A stretch of 39,622 nt of DNA from Phycisphaeraceae bacterium (GTDB taxonomy: Bacteria > Planctomycetota > Phycisphaerae > Phycisphaerales > UBA1924). Position 1 is the stretch's first letter; every line of letters begins with the position of its first letter. Shown here in pieces: positions 16,333-24,944 of this stretch. The DNA is taken from the NCBI GenBank assembly GCA_021299385.1, contig JAJTGZ010000017.1:1-39622 (forward strand). The letters are read 5' to 3'. The position numbers were made by a program, and so were the translations under genes. The notes under the pieces are model-generated. The model did not search any database, was not told the origin of the DNA, and saw only the letters and a list, made by a program, of their open reading frames with translations.

Positions 16333-16914
16333 ATGCCACGCCGGATCACCACGATCCTCGGTCATATCAGCGAAGAGAGCTACTGCGGGGAGTTGCACCG
16401 CGCCTATGCCGGGGCGGCCGTTGCGGCCGGGCACGAGGTCCGGCAGATCATGCTGCCGCGGCTGGGCTTCGACCCGATCCTGCGTGAGGCCTATCGCCGG
16501 CAGATGCCCCTGGAGCCGGACCTGGTTCTTGCCCAGGAGGCGATCGTGTGGGCAGAGCACCTGGTGTTTGTGTATCCGACCTGGTGGGGGCAGCAGCCGG
16601 CGCTGCTTCGTGGGTTCGTGGATCGGACGTTTTTGCCTGGGTGGGCGTTCAAGTACCGCGAGAACTCGCCGTGGTGGGACAGGCTGCTGGCCGGTCGTTC
16701 GGCGCGGCTGATCGTGACGATGGGTGCCCCGCCGTGGTACGACCTGCTGGTGTACCGCGGCAGCAGCCGGCGGGCGATGAAGAAGGCCGTGCTCGAGTTC
16801 TGCGGCGTCAAGCCCGTCGGCGTAACGGCCATCGGCCCGGTCCGACACTCGACGCCCGAGTGGCGGCAGCGATGGATCGGCCGCGTGGCCGAGCTGGGAC
16901 GCGCGGGTGAGTGA
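16333..16914 (+). CDS. Flavodoxin-like NAD(P)H:quinone reductase
   Basis: 193 aa from ATG 16333. Flavodoxin-like fold of the NQO/MdaB/KefF family, with FMN or FAD as cofactor. Seen: N-terminal strand ITTILGHISEES, the hallmark LVFVYPTWWGQQPALLRGFVDR, TFLPGWAFKY, and the MGAPPWY loop after the next strand. Likely a two-electron quinone reductase for redox protection; the exact acceptor is not predictable. Convergent with the downstream minus-strand gene (32-bp gap). Confidence 0.85.
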   Translation: MPRRITTILGHISEESYCGELHRAYAGAAVAAGHEVRQIMLPRLGFDPILREAYRRQMPLEPDLVLAQEAIVWAEHLVFVYPTWWGQQPALLRGFVDRTFLPGWAFKYRENSPWWDRLLAGRSARLIVTMGAPPWYDLLVYRGSSRRAMKKAVLEFCGVKPVGVTAIGPVRHSTPEWRQRWIGRVAELGRAGE

Positions 16915-16946
16915 CACCAGAACCGCACGCCGGGATCGGCTGATGG

Positions 16947-17939
16947 TCAAGGGTCTCTCTGGGGTGGTGTGCTTGGAGGGGTGGCGGGTTTGGTGGGGTC
17001 CTTGTCCTTGTCTTTCTCTTTATCCTTATCTTCGTCGGGCTTGTTGTCGTCGTCTTTCTTATCGTCGGGTTTTTTGGTTGGGGGTGTGGGGGGCTTCTTT
17101 TTCTTGTTTGCGGGGTTGTTTTCGGCGGCGGGTTCGTAGCCGCGGAGGTGGCGGGTCATGTCGCGGCCGAACTCGGCCATGCGGTCGCGCTGGGCGGGTG
17201 TGGTGTTCCCTTGGCCGATGCGGTTGACGAGTTGTGCGAAGCCTGCGACGCCCTCGGCGTTGACGGGTGTGCCTGGGCCGGGCATCTGCTGCTCGTCGCT
17301 TCGGGCCTGTTTTTTCATGCGTTTGAGGCGTGCGTCGTCGTCGGCGTCTGCTGGGAAGCCGGTGAGGTCCTCGCCGAGTTTGGCAAAGTCGATGGCGGCC
17401 TGGTCGAGGTAGGCCTGGCGGTCGCTCGGATCGGTCTTGGCGTAGTCCTGTGCGAACTTGTCCCAGACGTCGACCATGAGGCGCTCGGCGTTCTTTTGCA
17501 GTTGGGCGCGGGCCTTGCCTGTGATCCCCTCGGCGAAGGCGGCCATGAGGGCCGAGTCCCCCGAGTCCATCCCGCGGAGGCGTTTGAGCATCTCCTGGAG
17601 CAGGCGGAGGCGCTCGTCGATGGGGAGTTTGTTGAAGTCGTCGGAGACGAGCGTGTAGTCGAGGACGTCCTCGAGATCGGCGGCGAAGATGTCGGGCGTC
17701 GAGCGCGGGCGCAGGGCGACGAAGGCCATCGCGCTGCCGACGCACAGGAGCACGACGAGCGTGCTGAGAAGCCCCCTGCGGAGGGCGGGGCGGGCGCGGA
17801 GTTGCTCGGCGGCTGTGCGGCCCAGGCGGGCGATCGTCGCGCCGGCCGACTCGCGGTAGCCGCCGGCGGCGGTGATGGAGCGGAGGCCCTTGACGCTCTG
17901 GGGTGGCTTGAAGTCCTTGGGTGTCAGGAGTGGGTCCAT
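16947..17939 (-). CDS. Single-pass membrane protein with Lys/Asp/Pro-rich tail
   Basis: 330 aa, not recognised. Residues 1-56 are basic and probably cytoplasmic, about 57-77 form one membrane helix (LLSTLVVLLCVGSAMAFVAL), and 80-260 are a helical soluble domain rich in charged residues. The last 65 residues are low complexity, with repeated K, D and P (DDKKDDDNKPDEDKDKEKDK). It starts 26 bp after the prepilin-like gene, on the same strand, so the two are probably co-transcribed. A role in pseudopilus or envelope assembly is only a guess from this pairing. Confidence 0.7.
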   Translation of the reverse strand: MDPLLTPKDFKPPQSVKGLRSITAAGGYRESAGATIARLGRTAAEQLRARPALRRGLLSTLVVLLCVGSAMAFVALRPRSTPDIFAADLEDVLDYTLVSDDFNKLPIDERLRLLQEMLKRLRGMDSGDSALMAAFAEGITGKARAQLQKNAERLMVDVWDKFAQDYAKTDPSDRQAYLDQAAIDFAKLGEDLTGFPADADDDARLKRMKKQARSDEQQMPGPGTPVNAEGVAGFAQLVNRIGQGNTTPAQRDRMAEFGRDMTRHLRGYEPAAENNPANKKKKPPTPPTKKPDDKKDDDNKPDEDKDKEKDKDKDPTKPATPPSTPPQRDP

Positions 17940-17965
17940 TGGGTGGTTCCTGGGGGTCGGGTTAA

Positions 17966-18730
17966 TTAGGGCGGGGGCGGCACGGCTGGGCCTGCGCCGC
18001 TGAGGGAGTCTTGGATTTCTTGGATGCGGTTTTCTTCGGGGAAGTTCATCCAGTCGACGCGCCAGTCGCCGAAGTAGAGGGCGTTTTTGCCGGTCTGTGC
18101 GCCGCCGACGTCTTTGTGCCAGGCCTGCGCGTCGCCGAGGATGGGGAAGTCGTTGTTGGCCTCGAAGAACTTGGTGGTAGAGAACTGGACGGAGCGTTCG
18201 ATCTCTTGGATGGAGGGTGCGCCGCCGCCTGTGGGGTTGAAGTTGCGGCCAACCTCGACGGCGCGGATGACGACGCCGCCCCAGTACTCGTAACTGCTGC
18301 CGGAGACAAGCCCGGCTTCGGGGTCCTTGTCGGAAGGGCAGAAGTAGGGGTCTTTGGGGAGGTATTTGCTGGCCGGGTCGTTGGGGTCGGCGCGGACAGG
18401 CGGGGCTGAGTCGAGGTAGGGCTGAAGAATCTCCCAGAGGGCTTTGCGTTGGTTGCCAGCGAGGGCGGGGCCGCCGAAGACGCGGGCATCGGGGATGAGG
18501 TCTTTATGCTCTCTGCGGTAGCCTTCCATGGCGATGCCGAAGGAGCGGAGGTTGACGAGACACTTGGTGCGCTGGGCGCTCTGGCGTGCCTTGGCGAGTG
18601 AGGGGAGGAGGATGCCGACGAGGAGGGAGATGATGGTGAGGACGACGAGGAGCTCGATGAGTGTGAAGCCGGGCTTGCTGGCCTTGGGTGAGGGTGGAGC
18701 AGTGGACGAGGTGGTGAGAGTGGTCTGCAC
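17966..18730 (-). CDS. Prepilin-type / type II secretion pseudopilin-like protein
   Basis: 254 aa from GTG 18730, chosen because GAGGA lies 8 nt upstream (a TTG 30 bp earlier is the longer alternative). A 21-residue leader ends in KPG, followed by FTLIELLVVLTIISLLVGIL, the class III signal cleaved by prepilin peptidase, with Glu at position +5. The helix continues into a globular domain that includes the CPSDKDPE region and YFGDWRVDWM near the end. This is the planctomycete prepilin/DUF1559-like style with an H-x-W C terminus. Probably a pseudopilin-like surface or secretion component; its export system is not in the window. Confidence 0.88.
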   Translation of the reverse strand: MQTTLTTSSTAPPSPKASKPGFTLIELLVVLTIISLLVGILLPSLAKARQSAQRTKCLVNLRSFGIAMEGYRREHKDLIPDARVFGGPALAGNQRKALWEILQPYLDSAPPVRADPNDPASKYLPKDPYFCPSDKDPEAGLVSGSSYEYWGGVVIRAVEVGRNFNPTGGGAPSIQEIERSVQFSTTKFFEANNDFPILGDAQAWHKDVGGAQTGKNALYFGDWRVDWMNFPEENRIQEIQDSLSGAGPAVPPPP

Positions 18731-18784
18731 GGTCGGGGTCCTCAAAAGAACAGCTCCCAAGGTTCTGGCTCGGGTAGGAATGTA

Positions 18785-18803
18785 TATCGGCTGGGTGGGG
18801 TGG
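18785..18803 (-). promoter_or_regulatory. Shared upstream motif, copy 2
   Basis: Minus strand reads CCACCCCACCCAGCCGATA followed by TACA, ending 54 nt before the chosen start of the prepilin-like gene. 18 of 19 positions match the copy upstream of the PilZ regulator. The conservation and placement suggest a common promoter class or activator site. Confidence 0.4.
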
Positions 18804-18880
18804 GGTTGCAGGCTGGGGGATGATTGGTCGAGTTCCCGAACGCGACCCGGACGCCGGGGTGCGGAGGTGTGCTATGTTGC

Positions 18881-18916
18881 CCATAGTTGCCCCCATAGTC
18901 GCCCCCATAGTCGTCC
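18881..18916 (+). repeat. Three 12-bp tandem repeats upstream of GH20 gene
   Basis: Three consecutive 12-mers of the form CCATAGTCGCCC (variants CCATAGTTGCCC and CCATAGTCGTCC), ending 14 bp before the GH20 start and just before its GGAAGGTGA ribosome-binding site. Phased repeats this close to a start could be an operator or translational element. Confidence 0.6.
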
Positions 18917-18930
18917 AAGAGGAAGGTGAA

Positions 18931-20808
18931 ATGGTCCAGATCCAGATGCCAACTGAGGACGGGCAAGGGGAGCTGTTGTTGCTGCCCGAGCCGGTGCGTG
19001 TAACTCGGCTGGGGGGTGTGGTGCGGTTGCCTGAGCGGTTGACGATCTCGGGGGTGGATGCGGGGGTTGCCAGCCGAATGCTTGGGGAGGTGGTGGAGCC
19101 TGCGGCGGGTGGTGTTGGGGTGATTTCGGCGGTTGTGCAGACGCTGGCAGATGTGCCCGGGGCGGGTGTGGGGGAGCAGCGGTATGCGATGCGTGTGGCG
19201 GGGGCGGAGGTGCCTGGTGGTGCGGTGGTGCGGATTGCGGCGCCTTCGGTGTCTGGGGCGAGGCACGCTCTGAGCACGCTTCGGCAGTTGCGGCGGAGGT
19301 TTGGTGGGCGTTTGCCGGGGTTGTTTATTGAGGATGCACCGGCGTTTGCGGTGCGTGGGGTGATGCTGGACATCAGCCGGTGCAGGGTGCCGACGATGGG
19401 GAGGCTGTTTGAGATTGTTGAGCTGCTGGCGGGGTTGAAGGTCAACCACTTGCAGTTGTATACGGAGCACACGTTTGCGTATCGGGGGCATGAGCAGGTG
19501 TGGGCGGGTGCGTCGGCGATGACGCCTGGGGAGATTGAGAGGCTCGACGAGCACTGCCGGGCTTTTGGGGTGGAGCTGGCGGCGAACCAGAACTTGTTCG
19601 GGCATATGCACAGGTGGCTGAAGCACCGGGCGTATGGGCACCTAGCCGAGACGCACGGGGATTGGATGTTTGATGTGTGGCCGAGGTCCGGGCCGTTTAG
19701 TCTGTGCCCGACGGACCCTGCGAGTGAGGTTTTTGTAGCCGGGCTTCTGGACCAGATCGCGCCTGTTTTTCGATCGCCCCTTATCAACATCGGGTGCGAT
19801 GAGACATACGACATTGCGTTTGGTCGGAGCAAGGAAGCGGTGCGGTCGCGGGGTCGGGCGCGGGTGTATCTGGAGTTTGTTGACAAGATCGCGGCGATGT
19901 GCCGGGCGCGGGGGAAGAGGCCGATGTTCTGGGCGGACATTGTTCTGCACGAGCCTGGGGTGGTGGCAGAGTTGCCCGAGGGGTTGCTGGGGTTGTGCTG
20001 GGGGTATGAGCCGGACTCGGCGTTTGCCGAGTGGCTCGGCGCGTTTGCACAGGCCGGTCGCCCGGCGTGGGTCTGCCCGGGAACGAGTTCGTGGCGGGCG
20101 TTCTTTGGGCGCAGCAGCGAGCGGACGGGGAACATCATCGCGGCGGTCGGTGCGGGGGTGGAGCGCGGTGCGGGGGGTGTGCTGACGTGCGACTGGGGGG
20201 ATGAGGGGCATCGGCAACAGTGGCCGATGAGCGCGGTGGGGCTTGCGCACGGGTCCGCGGCGAGTTGGAACCCGGCGCACGCGGGGGAGCTGCCCTTGCG
20301 GGCCGTGAGCCTGCATGCGCTGGGCGATGCGACGCTGGCGTCGGCGGGGTTTATTGAGCGGGTGAGCGAGGTGGATAAGCCATTGCGTGAGATTGGTGCG
20401 GCCTTCAGCGTGCCGGGTGCGACGGGGCGTCTGCGCAATGCCAGTGCTTTGTTCTGCGATTTGCATCACGGGTTGGAGTCGGCGCTCGGGGTGGGGACGA
20501 TCGGTCAGTGGCGTGCGGTGGCCGAGGCTTTGGCTGGGGAGCGGGTGCCGGGGGGTTTGGGGGGGTTGCTCGGCGAGCAGTTGGGGCATGCGCTGGAGGT
20601 TTCGCGTTTGTCGGCCGCGCGTGCGGTGGCCCGGCGGTATAAGGGTGGGGTGTCGGCCGAGGGTCGGGGTGTGCTCTGCGAGCGGCTGGCCGCGTGCACC
20701 GAGGAGTTTAAGAGGTTGTGGCTGATCGACTCGCGCCCAGGGGGGCTTGACGAGAGCGTGGGCAAGTATGAGGGCGTGCTGCGGGGGATGATGGAGGGCG
20801 TGCGATGA
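18931..20808 (+). CDS. GH20 family beta-N-acetylhexosaminidase
   Basis: 625 aa from ATG 18931 (strong GGAAGGTGA upstream). Residues about 1-140 form the GH20 N-terminal alpha/beta domain; the TIM barrel starts at FAVRGVMLDISR. The catalytic Asp-Glu pair is D290-E291 in INIGCDETYD, preceded by LQLYTEHTF and an ANQNLFGHM segment. It should remove terminal GlcNAc-type sugars with retention of configuration. No signal peptide, so it acts in the cytoplasm. It overlaps anmK by 4 bp, which points to intracellular processing of peptidoglycan-derived GlcNAc-anhydroMurNAc, the job NagZ (GH3) does elsewhere. The last 150 residues are helical. Confidence 0.85.
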   Translation: MVQIQMPTEDGQGELLLLPEPVRVTRLGGVVRLPERLTISGVDAGVASRMLGEVVEPAAGGVGVISAVVQTLADVPGAGVGEQRYAMRVAGAEVPGGAVVRIAAPSVSGARHALSTLRQLRRRFGGRLPGLFIEDAPAFAVRGVMLDISRCRVPTMGRLFEIVELLAGLKVNHLQLYTEHTFAYRGHEQVWAGASAMTPGEIERLDEHCRAFGVELAANQNLFGHMHRWLKHRAYGHLAETHGDWMFDVWPRSGPFSLCPTDPASEVFVAGLLDQIAPVFRSPLINIGCDETYDIAFGRSKEAVRSRGRARVYLEFVDKIAAMCRARGKRPMFWADIVLHEPGVVAELPEGLLGLCWGYEPDSAFAEWLGAFAQAGRPAWVCPGTSSWRAFFGRSSERTGNIIAAVGAGVERGAGGVLTCDWGDEGHRQQWPMSAVGLAHGSAASWNPAHAGELPLRAVSLHALGDATLASAGFIERVSEVDKPLREIGAAFSVPGATGRLRNASALFCDLHHGLESALGVGTIGQWRAVAEALAGERVPGGLGGLLGEQLGHALEVSRLSAARAVARRYKGGVSAEGRGVLCERLAACTEEFKRLWLIDSRPGGLDESVGKYEGVLRGMMEGVR

Positions 20809-21920
20809 GCGGGCGTTTGGTGATCGGGTGCATGACGGGCACGAGCATCGATGGGCTGGACGCGGCGTTGGTGCGTGTGCAGGGATCGGGTTTGGGGATG
20901 CGTGCGGCGTATGTGCGCGGGTTGTCGCGTGAGTTTTTACCTGAGTTGGGTGGGGTGCTGCGTGATCTGGCCGAGCAGCGGCCCGCGACGGCCGAGGTGG
21001 TGGCAAGGGCGAATCAGGCGTTGACGTTGCTGCACGCGGAGGTGGTTTCGGAGTTGATGGGTGGTGCCGATGGTGCGGTGGTGCTGGTGTGCGCGCACGG
21101 GCAGACGGTGTTTCATCAGCCGCCGGTGAGTTGGCAGATGTTTAATCCGGGGTTGCTGGCGCAGCGTGTGGGCGTGCCGGTGGTGTGCGATCTTCGGCAG
21201 GGGGACCTGGCGGCGGGAGGTCAGGGTGCGCCGATCACGCCGTTGGCGGACTGGGTGCTTTTTCGCAGCGCGACGGAGCGGATTGCGGTGGTGAACCTGG
21301 GTGGGTTTTGCAACGCGACGGTGTTGGGGGCTGGGGGAGATGCGGTGCCGGGGTCGATCAGCGGTGGGGATATCTGCGTGTGCAACAACCTGCTCGATGC
21401 GGTGGCCCGGCGTGTGATGGGGGTGCGGTTTGACCAGGACGGCGCCTCGGCGGCAGGTGCCGAGCCTGATGCGGATGCGACCGATGATTTGCTGGGGATT
21501 CTGACGGCCCAGCGTGCCAAGGCGGGCAGGAGGTCGCTGGGAACGGGCGATGAGGTGGCCAGCTGGATCGGCCGGCATTGGCGTGGCGGCGCGGGGCTGA
21601 GCGGTGCGACGCTGGCGGCCAGCGCGTGCGAGGGGATCGGGCAGACGATCGCCGAGGCGACGCGCAGGGTCGATCGGGTGCTGCTGGCGGGTGGGGGCGT
21701 GCGCAATCGGGCGCTGGTGCGGGCGATTGCCAGTTGCGCCTCGGGGGCAGTTGAGACGACGGCGAGCGTGGGTGTGCCTGTGGAGTTTCGTGAGGCCGTG
21801 TGCTTTGCGGTGCTCGGGGCGTTGTGCGCCGATGGGGTGCCGATCACGCTGCCGGGGGCGACGGGGGTGGGTGTGGCACCGATCGCGGGGGTTTGGGCTG
21901 GCGTGAAGGCGGGGGGTTGA
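20805..21920 (+). CDS. anmK: Anhydro-N-acetylmuramic acid kinase
   Basis: 371 aa; the ATG overlaps the GH20 stop (ATGA). Opens and phosphorylates 1,6-anhydroMurNAc to MurNAc-6-phosphate in peptidoglycan recycling. Family marks are MTGTSIDGLDAALV at the N terminus, CAHGQTVFHQP, the DLRQGDLAAGGQGAPITPLAD block with the catalytic Asp, NLGGFCNAT, and the late LLAGGGVRNRAL. Full length compared with the 360-370 aa family. MurQ, which would process the product, is not in the window. Confidence 0.93.
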   Translation: MSGRLVIGCMTGTSIDGLDAALVRVQGSGLGMRAAYVRGLSREFLPELGGVLRDLAEQRPATAEVVARANQALTLLHAEVVSELMGGADGAVVLVCAHGQTVFHQPPVSWQMFNPGLLAQRVGVPVVCDLRQGDLAAGGQGAPITPLADWVLFRSATERIAVVNLGGFCNATVLGAGGDAVPGSISGGDICVCNNLLDAVARRVMGVRFDQDGASAAGAEPDADATDDLLGILTAQRAKAGRRSLGTGDEVASWIGRHWRGGAGLSGATLAASACEGIGQTIAEATRRVDRVLLAGGGVRNRALVRAIASCASGAVETTASVGVPVEFREAVCFAVLGALCADGVPITLPGATGVGVAPIAGVWAGVKAGG

Positions 21921-21925
21921 GGGTT

Positions 21926-22038
21926 ATATGGATCAATATTGAATGTCGTGCGTCGGAAGTGTCCAACGCCACCCCTGCCCCTGCCCTGCCCCTGACCTCG
22001 GCGGAGGGGTTCTGCGCGAGAAATATTGGCGATCGGGA
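21926..22038. repeat. Hairpin repeat, long form, copy C
   Basis: Extends well beyond the CCCCTCCCC hairpin. It shares TGAATGT, GTGC, GAAGTG, CCAAC, CCACCCCTGCCCC and a terminal ATTGGCGAT block, in order, with 26480-26586. The hairpin core here is diverged (extra CCTG repeats; ACCTCGGCGGAGG). It ends right at the folP stop codon. Confidence 0.75.
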
Positions 22039-22926
22039 TTAGTTGAAGGTGAGCAAGTCGAGCATATTGGCGTGCTCGGAGACGTCGTGCACGCGCAGCA
22101 GGCGTGCGCCTTGGCAGGCGTGGAGCAGTGAGAGCGAGATGCTGGCGGGGAGGCGGTCGGCGGGTGTGTGGCCCGGCGGGAGTTTCATGTACGCGCCGAC
22201 GAAGCTCTTTCGGCTGATGCCGCTGAGGATCGGGTAGCCGAGCTTGGCGAGTTCGTCGGTGCGTTCGATGAGTTTGAGGTTCTGCGCGACGGTCTTGCCG
22301 AAGCCGAGGCCTGGGTCGAGGATGATGGCGTTGGCTGGGATGCCGGCTTGAACGGCGGCGAGGGCGCGCTGGGTGAGGTAGTGCCCGACGTGGTGGACAA
22401 CGTCGTCGTAGCGGGGCGTGGCGTCGGCGGTGTAGTTGGTGGAGTATTGGTCTGCGCTCGGCGGGCGGAGGCGGTGCATGAGGATGATGCCGCGGTTGCG
22501 CCGGGCGCAGAGGGCGAACATCTCGGGGGATTCGGTGCCGGCTGAGACGTCGTTGACGGCGTCTGCCCCGGCATCGAAGGCGGCATCGGCGACGGCGGCG
22601 CGTGTGGTGTCGATGGTGATCAGCGGGGCGTGGCCGAGGGCTTGGCGGATGGCGGTGATGGCTGGTATGACGCGGGCGAGCTGTTCATGGTCGGGGACGG
22701 GCTCGGCGCCGGGTCGCGTGCTTTCGCCGCCGAGGTCGATGCCGATGGCGCCGGCGGCGAGCATGCCGGCGGCGCGTTCGGCGGCGGATCGGGGCGTTGG
22801 GAGGGTGCCGCCGTCGTAGAAGCTGTCGGGGGTGGTGTTGATGATGCCGAGGATTTTGGGGGTGGGCAGGTGGAAAACCTTCCCCGGTGCGGCGTGCCAG
22901 GTGAGGGTGGTGGGGTGCTTGTACAT
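22039..22926 (-). CDS. folP: Dihydropteroate synthase
   Basis: 295 aa. Joins pABA to the pterin diphosphate in folate synthesis. TIM-barrel signatures are in order: GIINTTPDSFYDGG (substrate loop 1), IDLGGESTRPGAEP (loop 2), TIDTTRAAVADAA, VNDVSAG, ILDPGLGFGKT and GISRKSFVG. Full length. It follows the epimerase gene on the same strand by 18 bp, so the two are probably co-transcribed though metabolically unrelated. Confidence 0.96.
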   Translation of the reverse strand: MYKHPTTLTWHAAPGKVFHLPTPKILGIINTTPDSFYDGGTLPTPRSAAERAAGMLAAGAIGIDLGGESTRPGAEPVPDHEQLARVIPAITAIRQALGHAPLITIDTTRAAVADAAFDAGADAVNDVSAGTESPEMFALCARRNRGIILMHRLRPPSADQYSTNYTADATPRYDDVVHHVGHYLTQRALAAVQAGIPANAIILDPGLGFGKTVAQNLKLIERTDELAKLGYPILSGISRKSFVGAYMKLPPGHTPADRLPASISLSLLHACQGARLLRVHDVSEHANMLDLLTFN

Positions 22927-22944
22927 CTTTGCGGGTGGTGGTTG

Positions 22945-23940
22945 CTAGTGCAGGGAGCGGTACCAGGCGACTTGTTTGGCGACGCCCTGGGCGAAGGGGG
23001 TGGTGGGGTTGTAGCCCAGTTCGGCGCGTGCGCGTGTGAGGTCGGCGTAGGTGAGTTGGACGTCGCCGGGCTGGGCCTGGCCTGGGATGAGGATGGGGGC
23101 CTTGCCGAGGGTTGTTGAGACGGTTGCGATCATCTCGTTGACGGTGATGGGCGTGCTGTGCCCGAGGTTCCAGACGCGGTACCCGTGGGCGTCGATGCGT
23201 TGATAGGCGGCGATGATCCCGGCGACGGCGTCGTCGATGTAGGTGCAGTCGCGTGCCATGGTCCCGTCGCCGAAGAGGGTGATGGGCTGATCACGGGAGA
23301 TTTTATCGATGAAGGTGCTGACGCCGAGGTCGGGGCGTTGGCGTGGGCCGTAGACGGTGAAGAAGCGGAGCATTGCCACGGGGTGTTTGTGCAAGTTGAA
23401 GTGCGTCCAGGCGATGATTTCGCAGGCGCGTTTGCTGGCGGCGTAGGGGGAGATGGGGTAGTCGACGTTGAGGTCTTCGTGGAAGGGGGGCGTGGTGCAG
23501 TTGCCATAGACGCTGCTGGAGGAGGCGCAGACAACGCGTCGGCAGGCGCCGGCGTGGAACTGCTTGCGCGCTTCGTTGAGGACGACGGCCGTGGCCGTTA
23601 CGTTGGCGTGCGTGTAGCCGACGGGGTCGGCGACGCTGAGGCGTGGGTTGGCCTTGGCGGCGAGGTGGATGACGCCGTCGAAGGTGTGGCGTGCGAAGAG
23701 GTCGGCGGCGGCCTGTTGGTCGGTCAGGTCCATCTCGGTGAAGGTGAGGTTGCCGTGGGAGGGTGTGCCCGAGATGGATTGTGCGTGTGCGAGGTTGAGT
23801 TGTTTGCGTGCGCGTGGGTAGAAGGGGTCGAAGTTGTCGATGCCGACGACGTTGTAGCCGCGCGCGAGGAGGGCGGAGGCGAGGTGCCCGCCGATAAACC
23901 CGGCGATGCCGGTGAGCAGGATGGGGTGGGCAGGGGGCAA
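22945..23940 (-). CDS. NAD-dependent sugar epimerase (UDP-glucuronate 4-epimerase-like)
   Basis: 331 aa, extended short-chain dehydrogenase. Rossmann motif GIAGFIGGHL at residues 11-20, catalytic S/Y/K set in CASSSSVYG and YAASK, and FFTVYGPRQRPDL typical of nucleotide-sugar epimerases. The NFDPFYPRARKQLNL loop is most like UDP-glucuronate 4-epimerases used for capsule or LPS sugars. The precise sugar is not certain. Upstream gene of a probable pair with folP. Confidence 0.88.
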   Translation of the reverse strand: MPPAHPILLTGIAGFIGGHLASALLARGYNVVGIDNFDPFYPRARKQLNLAHAQSISGTPSHGNLTFTEMDLTDQQAAADLFARHTFDGVIHLAAKANPRLSVADPVGYTHANVTATAVVLNEARKQFHAGACRRVVCASSSSVYGNCTTPPFHEDLNVDYPISPYAASKRACEIIAWTHFNLHKHPVAMLRFFTVYGPRQRPDLGVSTFIDKISRDQPITLFGDGTMARDCTYIDDAVAGIIAAYQRIDAHGYRVWNLGHSTPITVNEMIATVSTTLGKAPILIPGQAQPGDVQLTYADLTRARAELGYNPTTPFAQGVAKQVAWYRSLH

Positions 23941-24040
23941 GTGTGCTTTGGCTGGTGGCTTGCGGGATCAGGTGAGGGTAGCGGCTCAGGGGGTTGTTGT
24001 GGGGTCGGTGGTGGTGGATTGTTAACGCTGCAAACGAAAA

Positions 24041-24064
24041 CACCCCCGGCGTGGGCCGGGGGTG
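24041..24064 (-). terminator. Rho-independent terminator after DUF1328 gene
   Basis: A perfect 10-bp stem (CACCCCCGGC / GCCGGGGGTG) with a GTGG loop on the + strand. On the minus strand it is followed by TTTTCGTTTG. It lies 37 bp past the DUF1328 stop codon and is the clearest intrinsic terminator in the window. Confidence 0.85.
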
Positions 24065-24101
24065 GTGTGATTACGGGAGTGGGATTAGGCCCGGAGGGGT
24101 T

Positions 24102-24281
24102 TTAGTTGCCCGGGGTGCGTTTGCCCGTGGCCAGTGAGTAGACCAGCCCGACCAGAAAGAGGACCAGGAAGATGACAAAGAGAATCTTTGCAAACCCCAT
24201 GGACGCCCCGGCGATGCCGGTGAACCCGAGCAGGCCTGCGGCGAGCGCGAGGACCAGAAAAACGAGCGCCCAGCGTAGCAT
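24102..24281 (-). CDS. DUF1328 (YtjA-like) small membrane protein
   Basis: 59 aa. Starts [20 protein letters not shown], continues [15 protein letters not shown] and ends with a second helix and a polar tail (GKRTPGN). Both helices and the FTGIAGA turn match DUF1328, a widespread family of tiny inner-membrane proteins often induced by envelope or osmotic stress; function unproven. AAGGGG lies 9 nt before the ATG on the coding strand. Downstream of the SYLF gene by 69 bp, so probably one transcript ending at the hairpin at 24041. Confidence 0.92.
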   Translation of the reverse strand: MLRWALVFLVLALAAGLLGFTGIAGASMGFAKILFVIFLVLFLVGLVYSLATGKRTPGN

Positions 24282-24350
24282 AAGAAGCCCCTTATAAATG
24301 GTGTGTGCTGGCAGAGCGGGTCTGGGGGCGTGTTCGGGAGTAAGTGGGCG

Positions 24351-24890
24351 TTAGATCGGTTCGAAGCTGAAGCGCTGGCCGCCGATGGCGGCCTCGAGCA
24401 TCATCCCGCCCTCACCCATGGTGAAGACGGCGACGCCATCGGAAAACCTGGCGTTGGCCCCGGCGCCCGAGTGCAGCGCGACGGCGGAGGTCTGGGCGTT
24501 GAACGTGAAGTTGCCGGACCTGAAGCGTTGGAGCGCTTCGGGGGTGCTAAAGACGATGATCTGTGTGTACGACTGCCCGCCGACGGTTGCGCCGGCGGAG
24601 ATCTGGGTGATGGTGGTGAACCCGATGGCCACCCCGTTCTGGAAGACAACCCCGCGCCCGAACGCGCCGCCGACGAGGAAGGCACCCTTGCCGACGGTCG
24701 GGAAGACGGCGTATCCGGCGGCGTTGCCCATCGCCTGTGCGAGCGTCGGGTCTGTGCGGTAGGCCAGGTTGATGGCAGCCTCGGCGTTGCTGCGCAGGGC
24801 CGCCCTGTCGTCCTCGTTGCGCGGAGCGGTGCGGCATGCGGCCAGGGAGATCGTCAGCAGGAGTGTTGTCAGCAGCAGGATGGATTTCAT
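24351..24890 (-). CDS. SYLF-domain (Ysc84-type) lipoprotein
   Basis: 179 aa from ATG 24890 (GAAGGGG upstream). A lipoprotein signal peptide ends TISLAAC, with Cys19 as the lipidation site. The rest is one SYLF domain: AYRTDPTLAQAMGNAAGYAVFP, then KGAFLVGGAFGRGVVF and SAGATVGGQSYTQIIVF, ending MMLEAAIGGQRFSFEPI. SYLF domains bind lipids, including phosphoinositides in eukaryotes; bacterial versions are envelope proteins of unclear role. Probably in one stress-related unit with DUF1328. Confidence 0.92.
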   Translation of the reverse strand: MKSILLLTTLLLTISLAACRTAPRNEDDRAALRSNAEAAINLAYRTDPTLAQAMGNAAGYAVFPTVGKGAFLVGGAFGRGVVFQNGVAIGFTTITQISAGATVGGQSYTQIIVFSTPEALQRFRSGNFTFNAQTSAVALHSGAGANARFSDGVAVFTMGEGGMMLEAAIGGQRFSFEPI

Positions 24891-24944
24891 AAATGGACCC
24901 CTTCTTGTGCGAGGCTTCTGTTCGATTCGTATTGATGCTATACA

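Noticed and set aside
18504-20438. 644-codon minus-strand open frame opposite the GH20 gene
   Set aside because: Composition-driven shadow; the + strand encodes the complete GH20 catalytic domain.
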